DNA of 25,416 nucleotides from Rhodobacteraceae bacterium UBA2776 (GCA_002352425.1 DEIK01000060.1:1-25416), one strand, 5' to 3'. Shown: positions 12,943 to 22,041, numbered from the stretch's first letter. A program made the numbers and translations. The notes: generated by a model not told the origin, from the letters alone.

Positions 12943-14133
12943 TTACGCAATCTCGGTGTCCATCGGCATCGCGGCCATTGGCGCCATTTCAAGATCATCC
13001 ACCTCCTCCATTGGGGCGGCATCCATCGGCATCATTGGCAAGTCCGGTAGATCGCCCATAGGGGCCGGCTCCACGCCCTCCATATCAACCGCCGGAAGCG
13101 CTGGCGCATCTGTAGCATCGCCAATTTCGGGCAAGGCGTCCATTGCTGCGGGCATGGCCATTTCCATATCAGGCGGGGTGTTCGGCACATCCAATGCTGA
13201 GCTCTCTGGCGCTGGCAGCCCAGGCTCTGGCAAATTCATCGACTGATCAATCATCATTGCCAGCCCAGTATCGGCCCCCGACACCCTCAGGGCCCGAAAT
13301 CCGTTTTGCTGCCCCAACCGTGCGTGCCCCACAACGCAGCCATCCGAACCTTCCATGGTGACGCTTGTGATCGCGGATTGGGGCACATTCAATAGGTCCC
13401 CAACCGCCATCGCTTGTACTTCAGACACAGTTTTTTGCAACCGGTGCAGCACGCCTGTGATACCAACATGGCTGTCGCCCACCACGTGTTTCATGGCCTG
13501 TGTCCAACCGCTGTCGTCCCCCGCCGAATCGGGTTGACGCATCCCTTGGGCCGGCATCACGATCTGCAACATGCCGTGCTTGGCTCCATCGGCCAAATCC
13601 AACGGCAAATGGAACAGCCGATAAGGCACATCTACCAATGCCAACCCAAGCAACCGTAGGCTGGGCGTCTGTTTGAAAAACCGAAACCCCATCGCCCAAT
13701 CCGCCGCCGAAGTGTCCGCCAAATGACCTTCAAATTCCTTTAGCACGCGGTCTACCAGCGCCTCGCACATGGCACTGTCAATGCGGGTCGGGCGGCGTGC
13801 AACGGCCTCTGTGGCCAGCACATTACCCAATGTTTGCACCTCGATCAGCGCCGAAACCGCCTGGATGTCCAGGACCGCGACACCACGCGCGTCATGTGGC
13901 CCCTCCAGCATCAGCATCAGCGCCTCGCCATCCAGCATATCCAGAATTTGCGCTTGCGTGACATGTTCTTCTTTGATGGTTTGAGCGCGCACAGCCAGCC
14001 CCAACTCTACCTCAGCGGCTTTGGACACAGCCAACCGGAACGCTTTAGCCGCCGTCATGCCCGCCCCGTCCGAAGGGGCCCGCCCGGTGCCAGCCTTGCG
14101 CTGCAAGGTCGAATGTTCAGTTTGTTCCGTCAT
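12943..14133 (-). CDS. FliM/FliN-like flagellar motor C-terminal domain protein with Met-rich tail
   Basis: The 396-residue protein has a FliM-like N-terminal and middle region (AAKAFRLAVSKAAEVELGLAV, noted by its ends AAKAF to LGLAV; LMLMLEGPHDARGVAVLD) and a SpoA/FliN-type domain at about 215-290 (VGDLLNVPQSAI, then GHARLG, then GFRALRVSG). These domains form the flagellar C-ring or related assemblies. The last 74 residues are low-complexity, acidic and Pro/Ala-rich, with 14 methionines. It lies among sensory genes rather than in a flagellar operon, so a role in motor switching is likely but not certain. No clear Shine-Dalgarno sequence precedes the ATG; the 13-nt motif shared with the ABC permease lies 24 bases upstream. 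Confidence 0.82.
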   Translation of the reverse strand: MTEQTEHSTLQRKAGTGRAPSDGAGMTAAKAFRLAVSKAAEVELGLAVRAQTIKEEHVTQAQILDMLDGEALMLMLEGPHDARGVAVLDIQAVSALIEVQTLGNVLATEAVARRPTRIDSAMCEALVDRVLKEFEGHLADTSAADWAMGFRFFKQTPSLRLLGLALVDVPYRLFHLPLDLADGAKHGMLQIVMPAQGMRQPDSAGDDSGWTQAMKHVVGDSHVGITGVLHRLQKTVSEVQAMAVGDLLNVPQSAITSVTMEGSDGCVVGHARLGQQNGFRALRVSGADTGLAMMIDQSMNLPEPGLPAPESSALDVPNTPPDMEMAMPAAMDALPEIGDATDAPALPAVDMEGVEPAPMGDLPDLPMMPMDAAPMEEVDDLEMAPMAAMPMDTEIA

Positions 14134-14156
14134 AGGTGGTTTTCGATCCGGCCTGC

Positions 14157-14169
14157 TTCACTGTCCAGA
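14157..14169 (-). repeat. 13-nt motif shared with the ABC permease upstream region
   Basis: TTCACTGTCCAGA here is identical to 6383-6395. Both copies lie 24-25 bases before a minus-strand ATG, and similarity extends a few bases toward the start codon. It may be a common promoter element; the palindrome present at the other copy is not kept here. Confidence 0.5.
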
Positions 14170-14187
14170 TATTAGCCGCAATATGGT

Positions 14188-16884
14188 TTATGATTGGTTG
14201 ACGCGGACCACCTCAGTTGCATCAATCGGCAGTGAAACCCGAAACGCCGCCCCGCTTTGGCCCGGCAGATAGGTGATGCTGCCGCCCAGATTGTTCATAA
14301 TCTCGCGGCTGATCGCCAATCCCAGCCCCGCCCCGCCGGCTGCACGGTGATCTCCAAGCCGCGAGAACTTCTCAAAAATCACCGCTTGGCTTTTGATCGG
14401 AATACCCGCACCATTGTCTTTAAAATCCACCTCAACAGAGCCCCCCTGAACGCGCACTTCGATGCGCAACTCAGGTGCTTGAGCAGCGCAGTATTTGCGC
14501 GCATTTGCGATCAGGTTGATAAACACTTGCGACAGCCTGTCAGGATCGGTGAAAACCGTCACCTTTTCACGCAGAAGATCGCGCTGGATGTTCAACCCGT
14601 CCTCGATCCCCGCCCGCATCACCGACCGCTCGATCACGTCCGCCAACTCCACCGGTTGCAAGTCCAATTCGACCTGCCCGTTTTCCAACACACTCAGGTC
14701 CAACAGGTTGTCCAGCAGGCGGGTCAACCGCAGCGTTTCGTCATGAATGATAGTGGCATATTTCTCGCGCTCATCGCCAGACATCCCGCCATCGCGCAGA
14801 ATTTCCGAGAAGGCACGGATCGACGTCATCGGGGTGCGCAATTCATGGCTGATCTGGCTCAAAAATGCGTCCTTTTGCACCGACAGATCAGTCAGCTGTT
14901 CGTTCACTTCCCTCAATTGACGCGCAGTTCGACCCAGTTCGGCTGACTTTTCCTCCAACTGACTGGAGTATTCCATCATTTGCGCGGTTTCATCGGCCAC
15001 CGCCATTAGATCATCGACCGAAACACTGGCCCCACCGACAATTTGGCCGATCATCGCATGACCCGTTGCCGCCCCGACCGAGCCCGCCAATTCGCGCTCT
15101 AATTGTTGCAAAAACTCCGGTGATGTATCGGGCAAAAACCCTGCTTTGCCCTGACGTTCCGCCGCCTGTGCAAACAGGTCCTGCGCCTGCTTTGGACCCA
15201 AAATCCGCTGTGCCATCACCAACAGGTCTTCGGCTTCGGCAGCACCACTAAACCAGCCTTGTGAGTTCGGGTTGTGGTCAAAAACATTAACGAATTGTGC
15301 CCCTTGCAGGCGTTCTTGCGGTTTTGGAAAACTGGCCAGTGATCCGACGCAAAACGCGATGGTGTTTAGCGCCAAGCTCCAGAAAATTGCATGCACCAAC
15401 GGGTCCATACCACTGACCCCGAACAGGCCCTGTGGACGCAACCAATTGATGCCGAACAACCCATCCGCCAACACCGAAGCGGGCAGAATGAAGGAGCTAC
15501 CGAAGCTTGGCAAAAACAACGTAAATGCCCAGAGTACAAACCCCGTCAACAAACCGGCCGCCGCCCCGACCTTGGTCGCGCCGCGCCAGAAAATGCCCCC
15601 CAGCAAGGCCGGTAAAAACTGCGCCACCCCGACGAAGGAGATCAACCCGATCGCCGCCAAAGCCGTGCCGCCGCCCGATAGCCTAAAATAGGCATAACCC
15701 AGCGCCAAAACCAGTGCGATTGATATGCGACGCGCCATTAATACCACTTGCCGCACGTCGCCAGACACAGTCGCGCCTTGTTGTGAGACACTCAGCCAAA
15801 TTGGCATCACAATATGGTTTGACACCATAGTTGACAGGGCGATCGCCGCGATGATCACCATAGATGTGGCCGAGGAAAACCCGCCCAAAAACGAGAAAAT
15901 CGCCAAACCATCGCGCCCCTGCGACAGCGGCACTGTCAAAACGAACAAATCGGGGTTTGATCCAGCTGGCAACAAGTCCAATCCGACCACCGCGATAGGC
16001 ACCACAAACAGGCTCATTAGAAACAGGTACAGCGGGAACGCCCAACTGGCCGTGGCCAAATGGCGCTCATCGACGTTTTCAACCACCATCACCTGAAACA
16101 TCCGCGGCAGGGTCAGGAAGGCCACCGCCGACAACAAGGTCAGGCTGACCCAGCGCCCCGGCTTTATATCCCAACCGGCAATCGGCGATGCGTCAATGCG
16201 GGTCAAAATATCGCCTGCCCCGCCCGCGACCCCCCAAACCACAAACACCCCAACCGCAATCAACGCAAACAACTTCATCACAGCCTCGGCCGCGATAGCT
16301 GTCACCACACCGTAGTGGCGCTCGTTTGAATCCAGATTTCGGGTGCCGAACAGAACCGTGAACAACGCCAACCCCGCCGCCACCCACAGGGCTGTGGCAT
16401 TTAAATCGGATGCGCCCCACCCACTGCTGGAGGTCTCTTGTGCGAACACTGCAAACGACAGCGTCACCGACTGTAATTGCAATGCGATATAGGGTGTGGT
16501 GCCGATCACCGCCATCAAGGTGACGATCACCCCCAACAGGTTGGATTTGCCATAGCGCGACGATATCAAATCAGCAATCGAGGTGATCCGCTGGCTGCGC
16601 CCGATCCGCACCAGTTTACGCAAAATCCACCACCAGCCGACCATAACCAATGTCGGCCCCAAATAGATGGTTACAAATTCCAACCCCGACCGTGCGGCAT
16701 AGCCAACCGCGCCATAAAACGTCCAAGCTGTGCAGTAAATGGACAGGCTTAGCGTATAGACCAGCGGCGAACGCAACCACCCCAATTGACCACGTTTGGC
16801 CTGTCGATCTGCCACAAAAGCGATCAAAAACAGCGCCATAACATAGGCCAGACAAACGGCAATCAGGATGTTAAACGGCTGCAT
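14188..16884 (-). CDS. Sodium:solute symporter-histidine kinase fusion (CbrA/CrbS-like)
   Basis: This 898-residue inner-membrane sensor has an SSSF/SLC5 transporter module of about 13 membrane segments (1-520), a STAC-like linker region (about 545-640), and a kinase module: H-box with H680 in SHELRTP, DHp helices, and an ATPase domain with LIANARKY (N box), DNGAGIP (G1) and GLGLAIS (G2). The layout is that of CbrA and CrbS, which control carbon-source use such as acetate or histidine through a partner response regulator. The ATG overlaps the stop of the small membrane gene upstream (TGATG). The CheY-like regulator at the head of the operon is the obvious partner. The sensed substrate is not known. 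Confidence 0.93.
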   Translation of the reverse strand: MQPFNILIAVCLAYVMALFLIAFVADRQAKRGQLGWLRSPLVYTLSLSIYCTAWTFYGAVGYAARSGLEFVTIYLGPTLVMVGWWWILRKLVRIGRSQRITSIADLISSRYGKSNLLGVIVTLMAVIGTTPYIALQLQSVTLSFAVFAQETSSSGWGASDLNATALWVAAGLALFTVLFGTRNLDSNERHYGVVTAIAAEAVMKLFALIAVGVFVVWGVAGGAGDILTRIDASPIAGWDIKPGRWVSLTLLSAVAFLTLPRMFQVMVVENVDERHLATASWAFPLYLFLMSLFVVPIAVVGLDLLPAGSNPDLFVLTVPLSQGRDGLAIFSFLGGFSSATSMVIIAAIALSTMVSNHIVMPIWLSVSQQGATVSGDVRQVVLMARRISIALVLALGYAYFRLSGGGTALAAIGLISFVGVAQFLPALLGGIFWRGATKVGAAAGLLTGFVLWAFTLFLPSFGSSFILPASVLADGLFGINWLRPQGLFGVSGMDPLVHAIFWSLALNTIAFCVGSLASFPKPQERLQGAQFVNVFDHNPNSQGWFSGAAEAEDLLVMAQRILGPKQAQDLFAQAAERQGKAGFLPDTSPEFLQQLERELAGSVGAATGHAMIGQIVGGASVSVDDLMAVADETAQMMEYSSQLEEKSAELGRTARQLREVNEQLTDLSVQKDAFLSQISHELRTPMTSIRAFSEILRDGGMSGDEREKYATIIHDETLRLTRLLDNLLDLSVLENGQVELDLQPVELADVIERSVMRAGIEDGLNIQRDLLREKVTVFTDPDRLSQVFINLIANARKYCAAQAPELRIEVRVQGGSVEVDFKDNGAGIPIKSQAVIFEKFSRLGDHRAAGGAGLGLAISREIMNNLGGSITYLPGQSGAAFRVSLPIDATEVVRVNQS

Positions 16885-17162
16885 CAGTCAGGCGTGCCCT
16901 GTTCCGCATCTATGCGGCGCAAACGTCGCGACAGCACCAAAGCCGCCCCAATCAACACGATCCAGACCCCGAACAGATATATCACCCCAACCGAGGTCAT
17001 GCGCGCGCCATCAGCCCCCGCATCCGTCTCGCCGTTGCCCCAGAGTATCGGCAAACACAGCGCCACAAACCCAACCAATGGCAACAATCGCGCAGCATCA
17101 ATTGCACGCCGCTGCCGATAGCTCTCGCGCTCCAAAAACAAGGGGGCACGCCGTTCGTTCAA
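16884..17162 (-). CDS. Small two-helix membrane protein of the kinase operon
   Basis: The 92-residue product has a basic N-terminus (RESYRQRRAIDAARL), a membrane segment at about 26-43 and a second at about 57-80, followed by SRRLRRID. I know no function; small membrane partners are common beside SSSF transporters, so it may assist the fused sensor. The only reasonable start is TTG at 17162, overlapping the TGA of the response regulator (TTGA); its stop overlaps the kinase ATG. It is therefore translationally coupled on both sides. Confidence 0.75.
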   Translation of the reverse strand: MNERRAPLFLERESYRQRRAIDAARLLPLVGFVALCLPILWGNGETDAGADGARMTSVGVIYLFGVWIVLIGAALVLSRRLRRIDAEQGTPD

Positions 17163-17527
17163 GCTTGCACCAGTTCCTGAATGCAGGCCAGCACCTCTTT
17201 GTTTGAAAAAGGTTTTGTCATGAAACGACTGGCCCCCAAACGCTCCGCCATTTCGCGGTCTTTGGTCTGTCCCCGTGCGGTCAACATCAACACAGGCAAG
17301 CTGCGTGTCGCATCAACGCTGCGAAGGTCCTGCAACACATCATACCCCGAGCGCCCCGGCAACATCACATCCAACACCACCACGTTGGGCGCATGGCGCT
17401 CAACAGCGGCAATCGCCGTGGTGCCATCGGCATGGGTGGCCACAATCCAGCCATCGCGCTTCAGTATAAAACTGATAGCCTCGATGATGTTTGGCTCATC
17501 TTCTATGAGTAGGACTTTTTTGCCCAC
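17159..17527 (-). CDS. CheY-like single-domain response regulator
   Basis: The 122-residue protein is a stand-alone receiver domain. The acidic pocket is E9-D10, the phosphorylation site is D53 in VVLDVMLPG, the switch threonine is T83 and the conserved lysine is K105 in TKPF. With no output domain it must act by protein contact or as a phosphate relay. It leads the operon whose last gene is the SSSF-STAC-histidine kinase, its probable phosphodonor. The ATG at 17527 is the first in frame; the 178-base gap upstream has no clear promoter that I can support. Confidence 0.92.
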   Translation of the reverse strand: MGKKVLLIEDEPNIIEAISFILKRDGWIVATHADGTTAIAAVERHAPNVVVLDVMLPGRSGYDVLQDLRSVDATRSLPVLMLTARGQTKDREMAERLGASRFMTKPFSNKEVLACIQELVQA

Positions 17528-17705
17528 CTGTCAGTCTCCCCCCTGAACCTGATGACGGCTTGGCCTTTTCGGCGCGCCCTTACTATCCCTAAGAAGCACG
17601 CGCGTGTCAAAACATCCCTGCACTTTCGGGTAGAATAGTTGCGAGCGAGGCTATGCAAAACAACCCCGCCCCATAGGGGACAAGGGCTGTTTGCAATCGT
17701 CACAG

Positions 17706-18376
17706 CTATTTCGATTGCAGCTTTTCAACCATTCTCAAAACCATCCGCCGTGGCAGCAATGGAATGATCCAGCCCGTCAAAATGCTCAGTGGGCGCTCAT
17801 TCACCGCCACCAATTTGCCCGCCATCATGCCATCATAATCGTGTTTGGCGACACTGGCGGCGGTCGCGCAATTCGTGATCTATGGCTTGGTTAAACGAAT
17901 TCACAAACGCCTTGGTTGCAAAGTAAACCGCCTGTTGTGGCCCTGGCATAAACCCGGTGGTTGACCCGACATTCAGGATCTTACCACTCCCCTGCGCAAC
18001 CATTTGTTGCCCAAAGACATGTGCCAAAGTCACCAGCGCCTTGACGTTCAAATCAATCATCGCCTGCCCTCCGCCAAGTCTCGCTCCACATGTCGCCCAA
18101 GGCCGCCAAACCCGGCGTTGTTGATCAAAATATCTACCTTCAACCCCGCCTTGGATACGGCTTGAGCCAACGGATCAGCTCCGCCCGGCCCCCCCAAATC
18201 CAGTGTAAAAGCGGTTGCATTGATCTTATGCGCGGCCTCCAGCTCTTCCTTTAGCGCGTTCAAATCTGCCTCACGCCGCGCCGTCAGGATCAAATCCCCC
18301 CCCGCGCGGCATGGTAACGGGCAAACGCCTTGCCAATCCCTGCCGAGGCTCCCGTGATAAGCGCAACATTCGTCAT
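17706..18376 (-). pseudogene. Short-chain dehydrogenase/reductase, decayed
   Basis: Joined across breaks, this reads as a classical SDR oxidoreductase: start MTNVALITGASAGIGK with the TGxxxGxG cofactor motif, NNAG, the catalytic serine in VGSTTGF and YFATK as the YxxxK motif, and a C-terminus ending VEKLQSK. Three breaks are visible. A run of eight G (18296-18303) shifts the frame after AARGG. A one-base shift occurs near 18061-18068 before AMIDLNV. Near 17862-17872, after HELR, about 30-50 residues are missing and the frame changes. The original start has AAAGGG upstream. The two homopolymer shifts could be sequencing errors, but the deletion cannot, so the gene is very probably inactive. 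Confidence 0.85.
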
Positions 18377-18528
18377 GTCTTTGCCCTTTCTATTGCCCAG
18401 TTCCAAAGCAACCCTACCTCACTTTGCCGTCAAACCAATCATCTGGCAGAAACAGTTCAACCTACACCGCTTCATTTACTCGCCAAACTGGGCTAGACAC
18501 GGCTGACCACCGCAAACTGGAAATCAAA

Positions 18529-19422
18529 ATGCCCGAAACCAAACCGAACCTCTGGGTAGAAGGTCCGCTCTTGGCCCTACTCGCGTTGCTCTGGGGCTCC
18601 AGTTACCTGTTCTTGAAAATCGCCGTGGCTGAAATCCCGCCCTTCACCCTGATCGCGATCCGGGTCAGCATTGCGACATTATTCTTGCTCATCGTTGTCG
18701 CCGTTCGAAATGACCGCCTGCCCAGTGATGCGCGCACATGGGGCAAGCTGTTGATCCAGTCGATGCTAAACAGCATCCTAGCCTGGACCATCTTGGCATG
18801 GGGGCAGCAATATGTTGATAGCAGTCTGGCCAGCGTGCTGAACTCCACAGCGCCGATATTCGTGTTCTTCATCACCTTGCTTATCACCCGTCATGAACAT
18901 ATCAGCCCGCTTAAGCTGGGCGGCGCATTGTTGGGCTTGATCGGTGTCGTGCTGATTGTCGGCACAGAAGCCCTCAACGGGTTCGGCACCCAACTGGCCG
19001 GTGCGTTGGCTGCACTGACCGGCGCGCTTCTTTACGCTTGCGCCGCGATCTATGGTAAGAACTTCGCCCATCTCAGCCCCGCTGTGACCTCGGCAACCAC
19101 CATGATCTGGGCCACGGTTTGGCTGGTGCCGCTGTCGCTGGCCTTTGATCAACCCTGGACATTGCGCCCCTCGCCCGAAGCCCTGATCGCCGCCAGCATC
19201 CTTGCCGTATTTTGCACAGGCGGCGCGTTGCTGATCTACTTCAGACTGGTGAACACCTTGGGCTCACTCGGCGTTACCAGTCAGGCCTATCTGCGGGCTG
19301 GCGTCGGCGTGGTGCTGGGCGTGGTGTTTTTGGGCGAACATATCACACCCATGATTGGGCTGGGCCTCGGCGCTGCCCTGCTGGGCGTCGTTGCCATCAA
19401 CCTGCCCGCACGCCCAAAATAG
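18529..19422 (+). CDS. EamA/DMT-superfamily transporter
   Basis: The 297-residue inner-membrane protein has ten predicted helices in two EamA repeats: LLALLWGSSYLFLKIAV opens the first, and ALTGALLYACAAIYGKN the second. Family members export amino acids, metabolites or nucleotide-type compounds; the substrate here is unknown. The ATG at 18529 gives the normal family length and starts just before the first helix; the longer ORF from 18424 adds 35 polar residues and is not favoured. It is divergent from the SDR pseudogene and converges with the broken phosphatase, with only 6 bases between the stops. Confidence 0.9.
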   Translation: MPETKPNLWVEGPLLALLALLWGSSYLFLKIAVAEIPPFTLIAIRVSIATLFLLIVVAVRNDRLPSDARTWGKLLIQSMLNSILAWTILAWGQQYVDSSLASVLNSTAPIFVFFITLLITRHEHISPLKLGGALLGLIGVVLIVGTEALNGFGTQLAGALAALTGALLYACAAIYGKNFAHLSPAVTSATTMIWATVWLVPLSLAFDQPWTLRPSPEALIAASILAVFCTGGALLIYFRLVNTLGSLGVTSQAYLRAGVGVVLGVVFLGEHITPMIGLGLGAALLGVVAINLPARPK

Positions 19423-19428
19423 CACCCT

Positions 19429-19989
19429 TCAACCCGCCGCATCCTCACCCAATATCTCATAGGCCCAGCACCCCTCACTTTGGCGCACGGCCAGTGGCAA
19501 AGCATTCTGCGTCAATCGCATCGGCGGTGCCAACGTCACATATTCTTGCGCCGCCAACCACAACCCGCCATGGGCCACAATCAACGTGTTGGGGCCAAGC
19601 GCAATCGCCCGTTGCATCGCCCCCCAAACCCGCGCGCGAAACTGATGAAATGTCTCACCACCTGGCGGTGTATAAGTCCCTGCCCAATACTCCGGCACCC
19701 AATCACCATAGGGCTCACCCTCGTGATCTCCCAAATGGCATTCCATCAAATCTTCATCAAACACGATCTCCAAACCGTTTTCAGCAGCCACCGCCTGCGC
19801 TGTATGCTTGGTGCGCGACAATGGGCTGGCGATGATCCGTGCGATAGGCTCGGTCTTCAACACTTTGGCCGCAACTGCGGCCTGCGCACGGCCCAGGTCA
19901 TTCAACTGTTAATCCGCTTGACCCTGGATAATCCTGTCCTTGTTCCATTGTGTCTGCCCATGGCGTAAGAAATAAAACCTTTGCTCCAT
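19429..19989 (-). pseudogene. Histidine phosphatase family gene with in-frame stop
   Basis: Read from the ATG at 19989, the product starts MEQRFYFLRHGQTQWNKD, with the catalytic RHG motif of the phosphoglycerate-mutase-like superfamily, then GQAD, then TAA at codon 27 (19909-19911), and continues in the same frame with QLNDLGRAQA and all later motifs, including ASPLSRTKHTA and the second histidine in VAHGG. Only one codon is damaged. Starting afresh at the TTG at 19905 would lose the RHG histidine. The start lies 2 bases after the dienelactone hydrolase stop, so the two formed an operon. A sequencing error or stop read-through are alternatives. Confidence 0.82.
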
Positions 19990-19991
19990 GA

Positions 19992-20699
19992 TCACGCCTC
20001 AAACCGCTCGGCCAAAAACCCAGCCATTGCTGCCCAAGCCCGCTCGTTGGTCAACGCATTATACATCATCCCGTCCTCGGCCGCATTCGCAAGCGGGTTG
20101 GTGAACGCATGCCCTGTCCCGCCATACGCCATCGCCTGCCAATCCGCGCCGCGCCGCGTCAACTCGGCGCCCAGCTCTGAAAACTGTGCCGGTGTCGCCA
20201 ATGGATCATCCCAGCCATGCAACACCAATACCGACGCCAGCACAGGTGCATCCACCGTCACCTCAGGCGCATCCAATACTGCATGAAACCCGACAACAGC
20301 CCTTAAATTCGCCCCAGACCTTGCCAAATCCAATACCGATTTCCCACCAAAGCAAAACCCGATCGCCGCCATACGACCTGCATCCACATCCGGCAGATCC
20401 GCCAAAACGTCCAACCACATCTGCATCCTTGCTGCCACCTGCGGGCGATCATCCGTCACCTCGTGCATCAACTCTGAAGCCTCTTGCGGACTGCCAGCTC
20501 GCCGCCCCTTGCCATACATATCAATCGCAATCGCCACGTACCCCAGCCGTGCCAATTCCTCGGCCTTTCCGGTGTCAAAATCACCCTGCCCCCCAAACGC
20601 ATGTGCGACCAACACCCCTGGCAACGGCCCTGTCAAATCGTTGTCCCGACTAACCGTACCCTCAAACCCTTCAACCGAAATCTTCTCACTCACTATCAT
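19992..20699 (-). CDS. Dienelactone hydrolase family alpha/beta hydrolase
   Basis: The 235-residue enzyme has the dienelactone-hydrolase triad: C116 in the nucleophile elbow GFCFGG, an aspartate at about 164 in HGWDDP, and H197 in GTGHAF. Such enzymes open lactone or ester bonds; the family covers far more than 4-carboxymethylenebutenolide, and no other aromatic-degradation genes are near, so the substrate is open. It is cytoplasmic, with no signal peptide. The ATG at 20699 has AAGGGA upstream. It lies downstream of the XRE regulator, from which a terminator and the 20-nt repeat separate it, and upstream of the broken phosphatase. Confidence 0.92.
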   Translation of the reverse strand: MIVSEKISVEGFEGTVSRDNDLTGPLPGVLVAHAFGGQGDFDTGKAEELARLGYVAIAIDMYGKGRRAGSPQEASELMHEVTDDRPQVAARMQMWLDVLADLPDVDAGRMAAIGFCFGGKSVLDLARSGANLRAVVGFHAVLDAPEVTVDAPVLASVLVLHGWDDPLATPAQFSELGAELTRRGADWQAMAYGGTGHAFTNPLANAAEDGMMYNALTNERAWAAMAGFLAERFEA

Positions 20700-20727
20700 C
20701 GCGATCCCTTTCCATTCATTGTTCTAC

Positions 20728-20747
20728 AAATATCCGCGCCGCAGGCA
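20728..20747 (-). repeat. Dispersed 20-nt repeat, copy 2 (inverted)
   Basis: Read on the minus strand this is identical to 9923-9942. It lies between the terminator of the XRE regulator and the dienelactone hydrolase start, in the orientation of both genes. Confidence 0.8.
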
Positions 20748-20749
20748 CC

Positions 20750-20773
20750 AAAAGTAAAGCGACCCGAAGGGTC
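20750..20773 (-). terminator. Probable terminator of the ScfR-like regulator
   Basis: On the minus strand GACCC-TTC-GGGTC forms a 5-bp hairpin, followed by GCTTTACTTTT. It lies 15 bases past the regulator stop. The T-tract is interrupted, so termination may be partial. Confidence 0.55.
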
Positions 20774-20787
20774 TCCTTTGAACACCC

Positions 20788-22041
20788 TTACCCTTCGCTG
20801 GCCAAAATTGACGCCTCGCGCCGCGCTGCGCAACCCGCCCGCGGACATATCCGACAGCTCGACCCAATCGGTTGCGCGCCCCCGCCAACATCCGCACGAC
20901 TTTCCGGCAACATCAACATGGTCGCCTCCACAATCGGCACCGCGTCAAACCCCGCAGAGTTGCGCAACTCGGCCACCGCATAAACCAAAAACCGTGGCGT
21001 ATTGCGCCCCGCCTGCTCGACCACGGCACGGATCGGCACCTGCGGGCGCAACATCGCCTGATAGAGCGGCCACAAAGGGCAGGCGGCCCCAAATCGTGGC
21101 ACCAAAAAACCGTCCACGGGCTTACGAAACGTCACCGTGCCCGATCCATCACACACAACCAACCCGACAGGCTCTTGCCCCTCATTCAAGGGCAGTGTCG
21201 CGACCCGGCGCAGCACCGCTGACACCGCAACATCAAATTGATCTGCCAACTGCACAGGGTCAGCCCCCTGTTGCAGTGCATTAGCGAACTCAGTCAGCGG
21301 CATCGCCGCGGCATCGCGCCGGTACCGTGACACATAATCCTGAACCGCCTCGTTCGCGACAATGTCATCGCCGGTCTCAACCTCCGCCAAATGGTATTGC
21401 CGCGCTGCCAAAAACTCTTCGAGCGCCTCCAGTGGCGTACCCAGCATCGTATCCTCTTCACCTTCGCTGTCCAGATGCGACACCAGTGCCCCCGCCCCGT
21501 CCGCCAACCGCTTGGCATCCTCCAGCAAATTGCGTTGGAACCGTGCTTGCCACTCCGGCTCGACCGCCTCGCCCGTCGCCAAAATCGACGCGGTCGAACG
21601 GATTGAGGCCGCTGTGGACAACACCTCATGCAGGGAAGTCGACAAAAACGGATCATGTGTCATTCGGTCTGTCATTGTCGCCACCGTATGCTCCAAACGC
21701 TTGATCCGGTCATGCTGCGCTGCCAGCACACCGGCCCAACCCGGATAGCGCCCCGCGAACTCCTCGGCACGGCCCACCTCGCCAACGCCTTCCTGTGATG
21801 CCGCGTCCGCCAAACTGGCCATCAAGGTCGCCTCGGCCCCTTCCGACAGCAGCGCCGCATCCACACCCAACACCTGCGCCAAATCCAACAGCAGCTTACC
21901 GCCGATTCTGCGTTTATTGTGTTCAATCAAATTTAGATAAGCGGGCGATATCCCCACTTTTTGCGCCACCGCAGCCTGTTTCAAACCAATTTCCAACCGC
22001 TTGGTGCGAATCCGGCTCCCCGTCAGGATGTGGCGTGACAT
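20788..22041 (-). CDS. XRE-family regulator with ScfR-type C-terminus
   Basis: The 417-residue protein has an N-terminal XRE helix-turn-helix (about 8-62, with QAAVAQKVGISPAYLNLIE) and a C-terminal short-chain fatty-acyl-CoA regulator (ScfR, DUF2083) region ending in a cysteine motif CRICPRAGCAAR. ScfR/RamB-like proteins control acetate or propionate and related acyl-CoA metabolism. The central IrrE/ImmA-like domain is degenerate: no HExxH metal motif is seen, although FANALQQGADPVQLADQFDV (noted by its ends) keeps the surrounding pattern. The start has AAGGAA about 7 bases upstream. The gene is divergent from the ABC importer, and the shared 222-base region has repeats suited to autoregulation. 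Confidence 0.85.
   Translation of the reverse strand: MSRHILTGSRIRTKRLEIGLKQAAVAQKVGISPAYLNLIEHNKRRIGGKLLLDLAQVLGVDAALLSEGAEATLMASLADAASQEGVGEVGRAEEFAGRYPGWAGVLAAQHDRIKRLEHTVATMTDRMTHDPFLSTSLHEVLSTAASIRSTASILATGEAVEPEWQARFQRNLLEDAKRLADGAGALVSHLDSEGEEDTMLGTPLEALEEFLAARQYHLAEVETGDDIVANEAVQDYVSRYRRDAAAMPLTEFANALQQGADPVQLADQFDVAVSAVLRRVATLPLNEGQEPVGLVVCDGSGTVTFRKPVDGFLVPRFGAACPLWPLYQAMLRPQVPIRAVVEQAGRNTPRFLVYAVAELRNSAGFDAVPIVEATMLMLPESRADVGGGAQPIGSSCRICPRAGCAARREASILASEG

Noticed and set aside
17528..17705. Terminator or promoter in the gap before the response regulator
   Set aside because: CCCC-TAT-GGGG near 17680 gives only a 4-bp stem and no -35/-10 pair is clear, so nothing is called.
19429..19905. 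Histidine phosphatase as an intact gene starting at TTG 19905
   Set aside because: This start would remove the catalytic RHG motif, which is present in the same frame upstream of the stop, so the gene is treated as broken.
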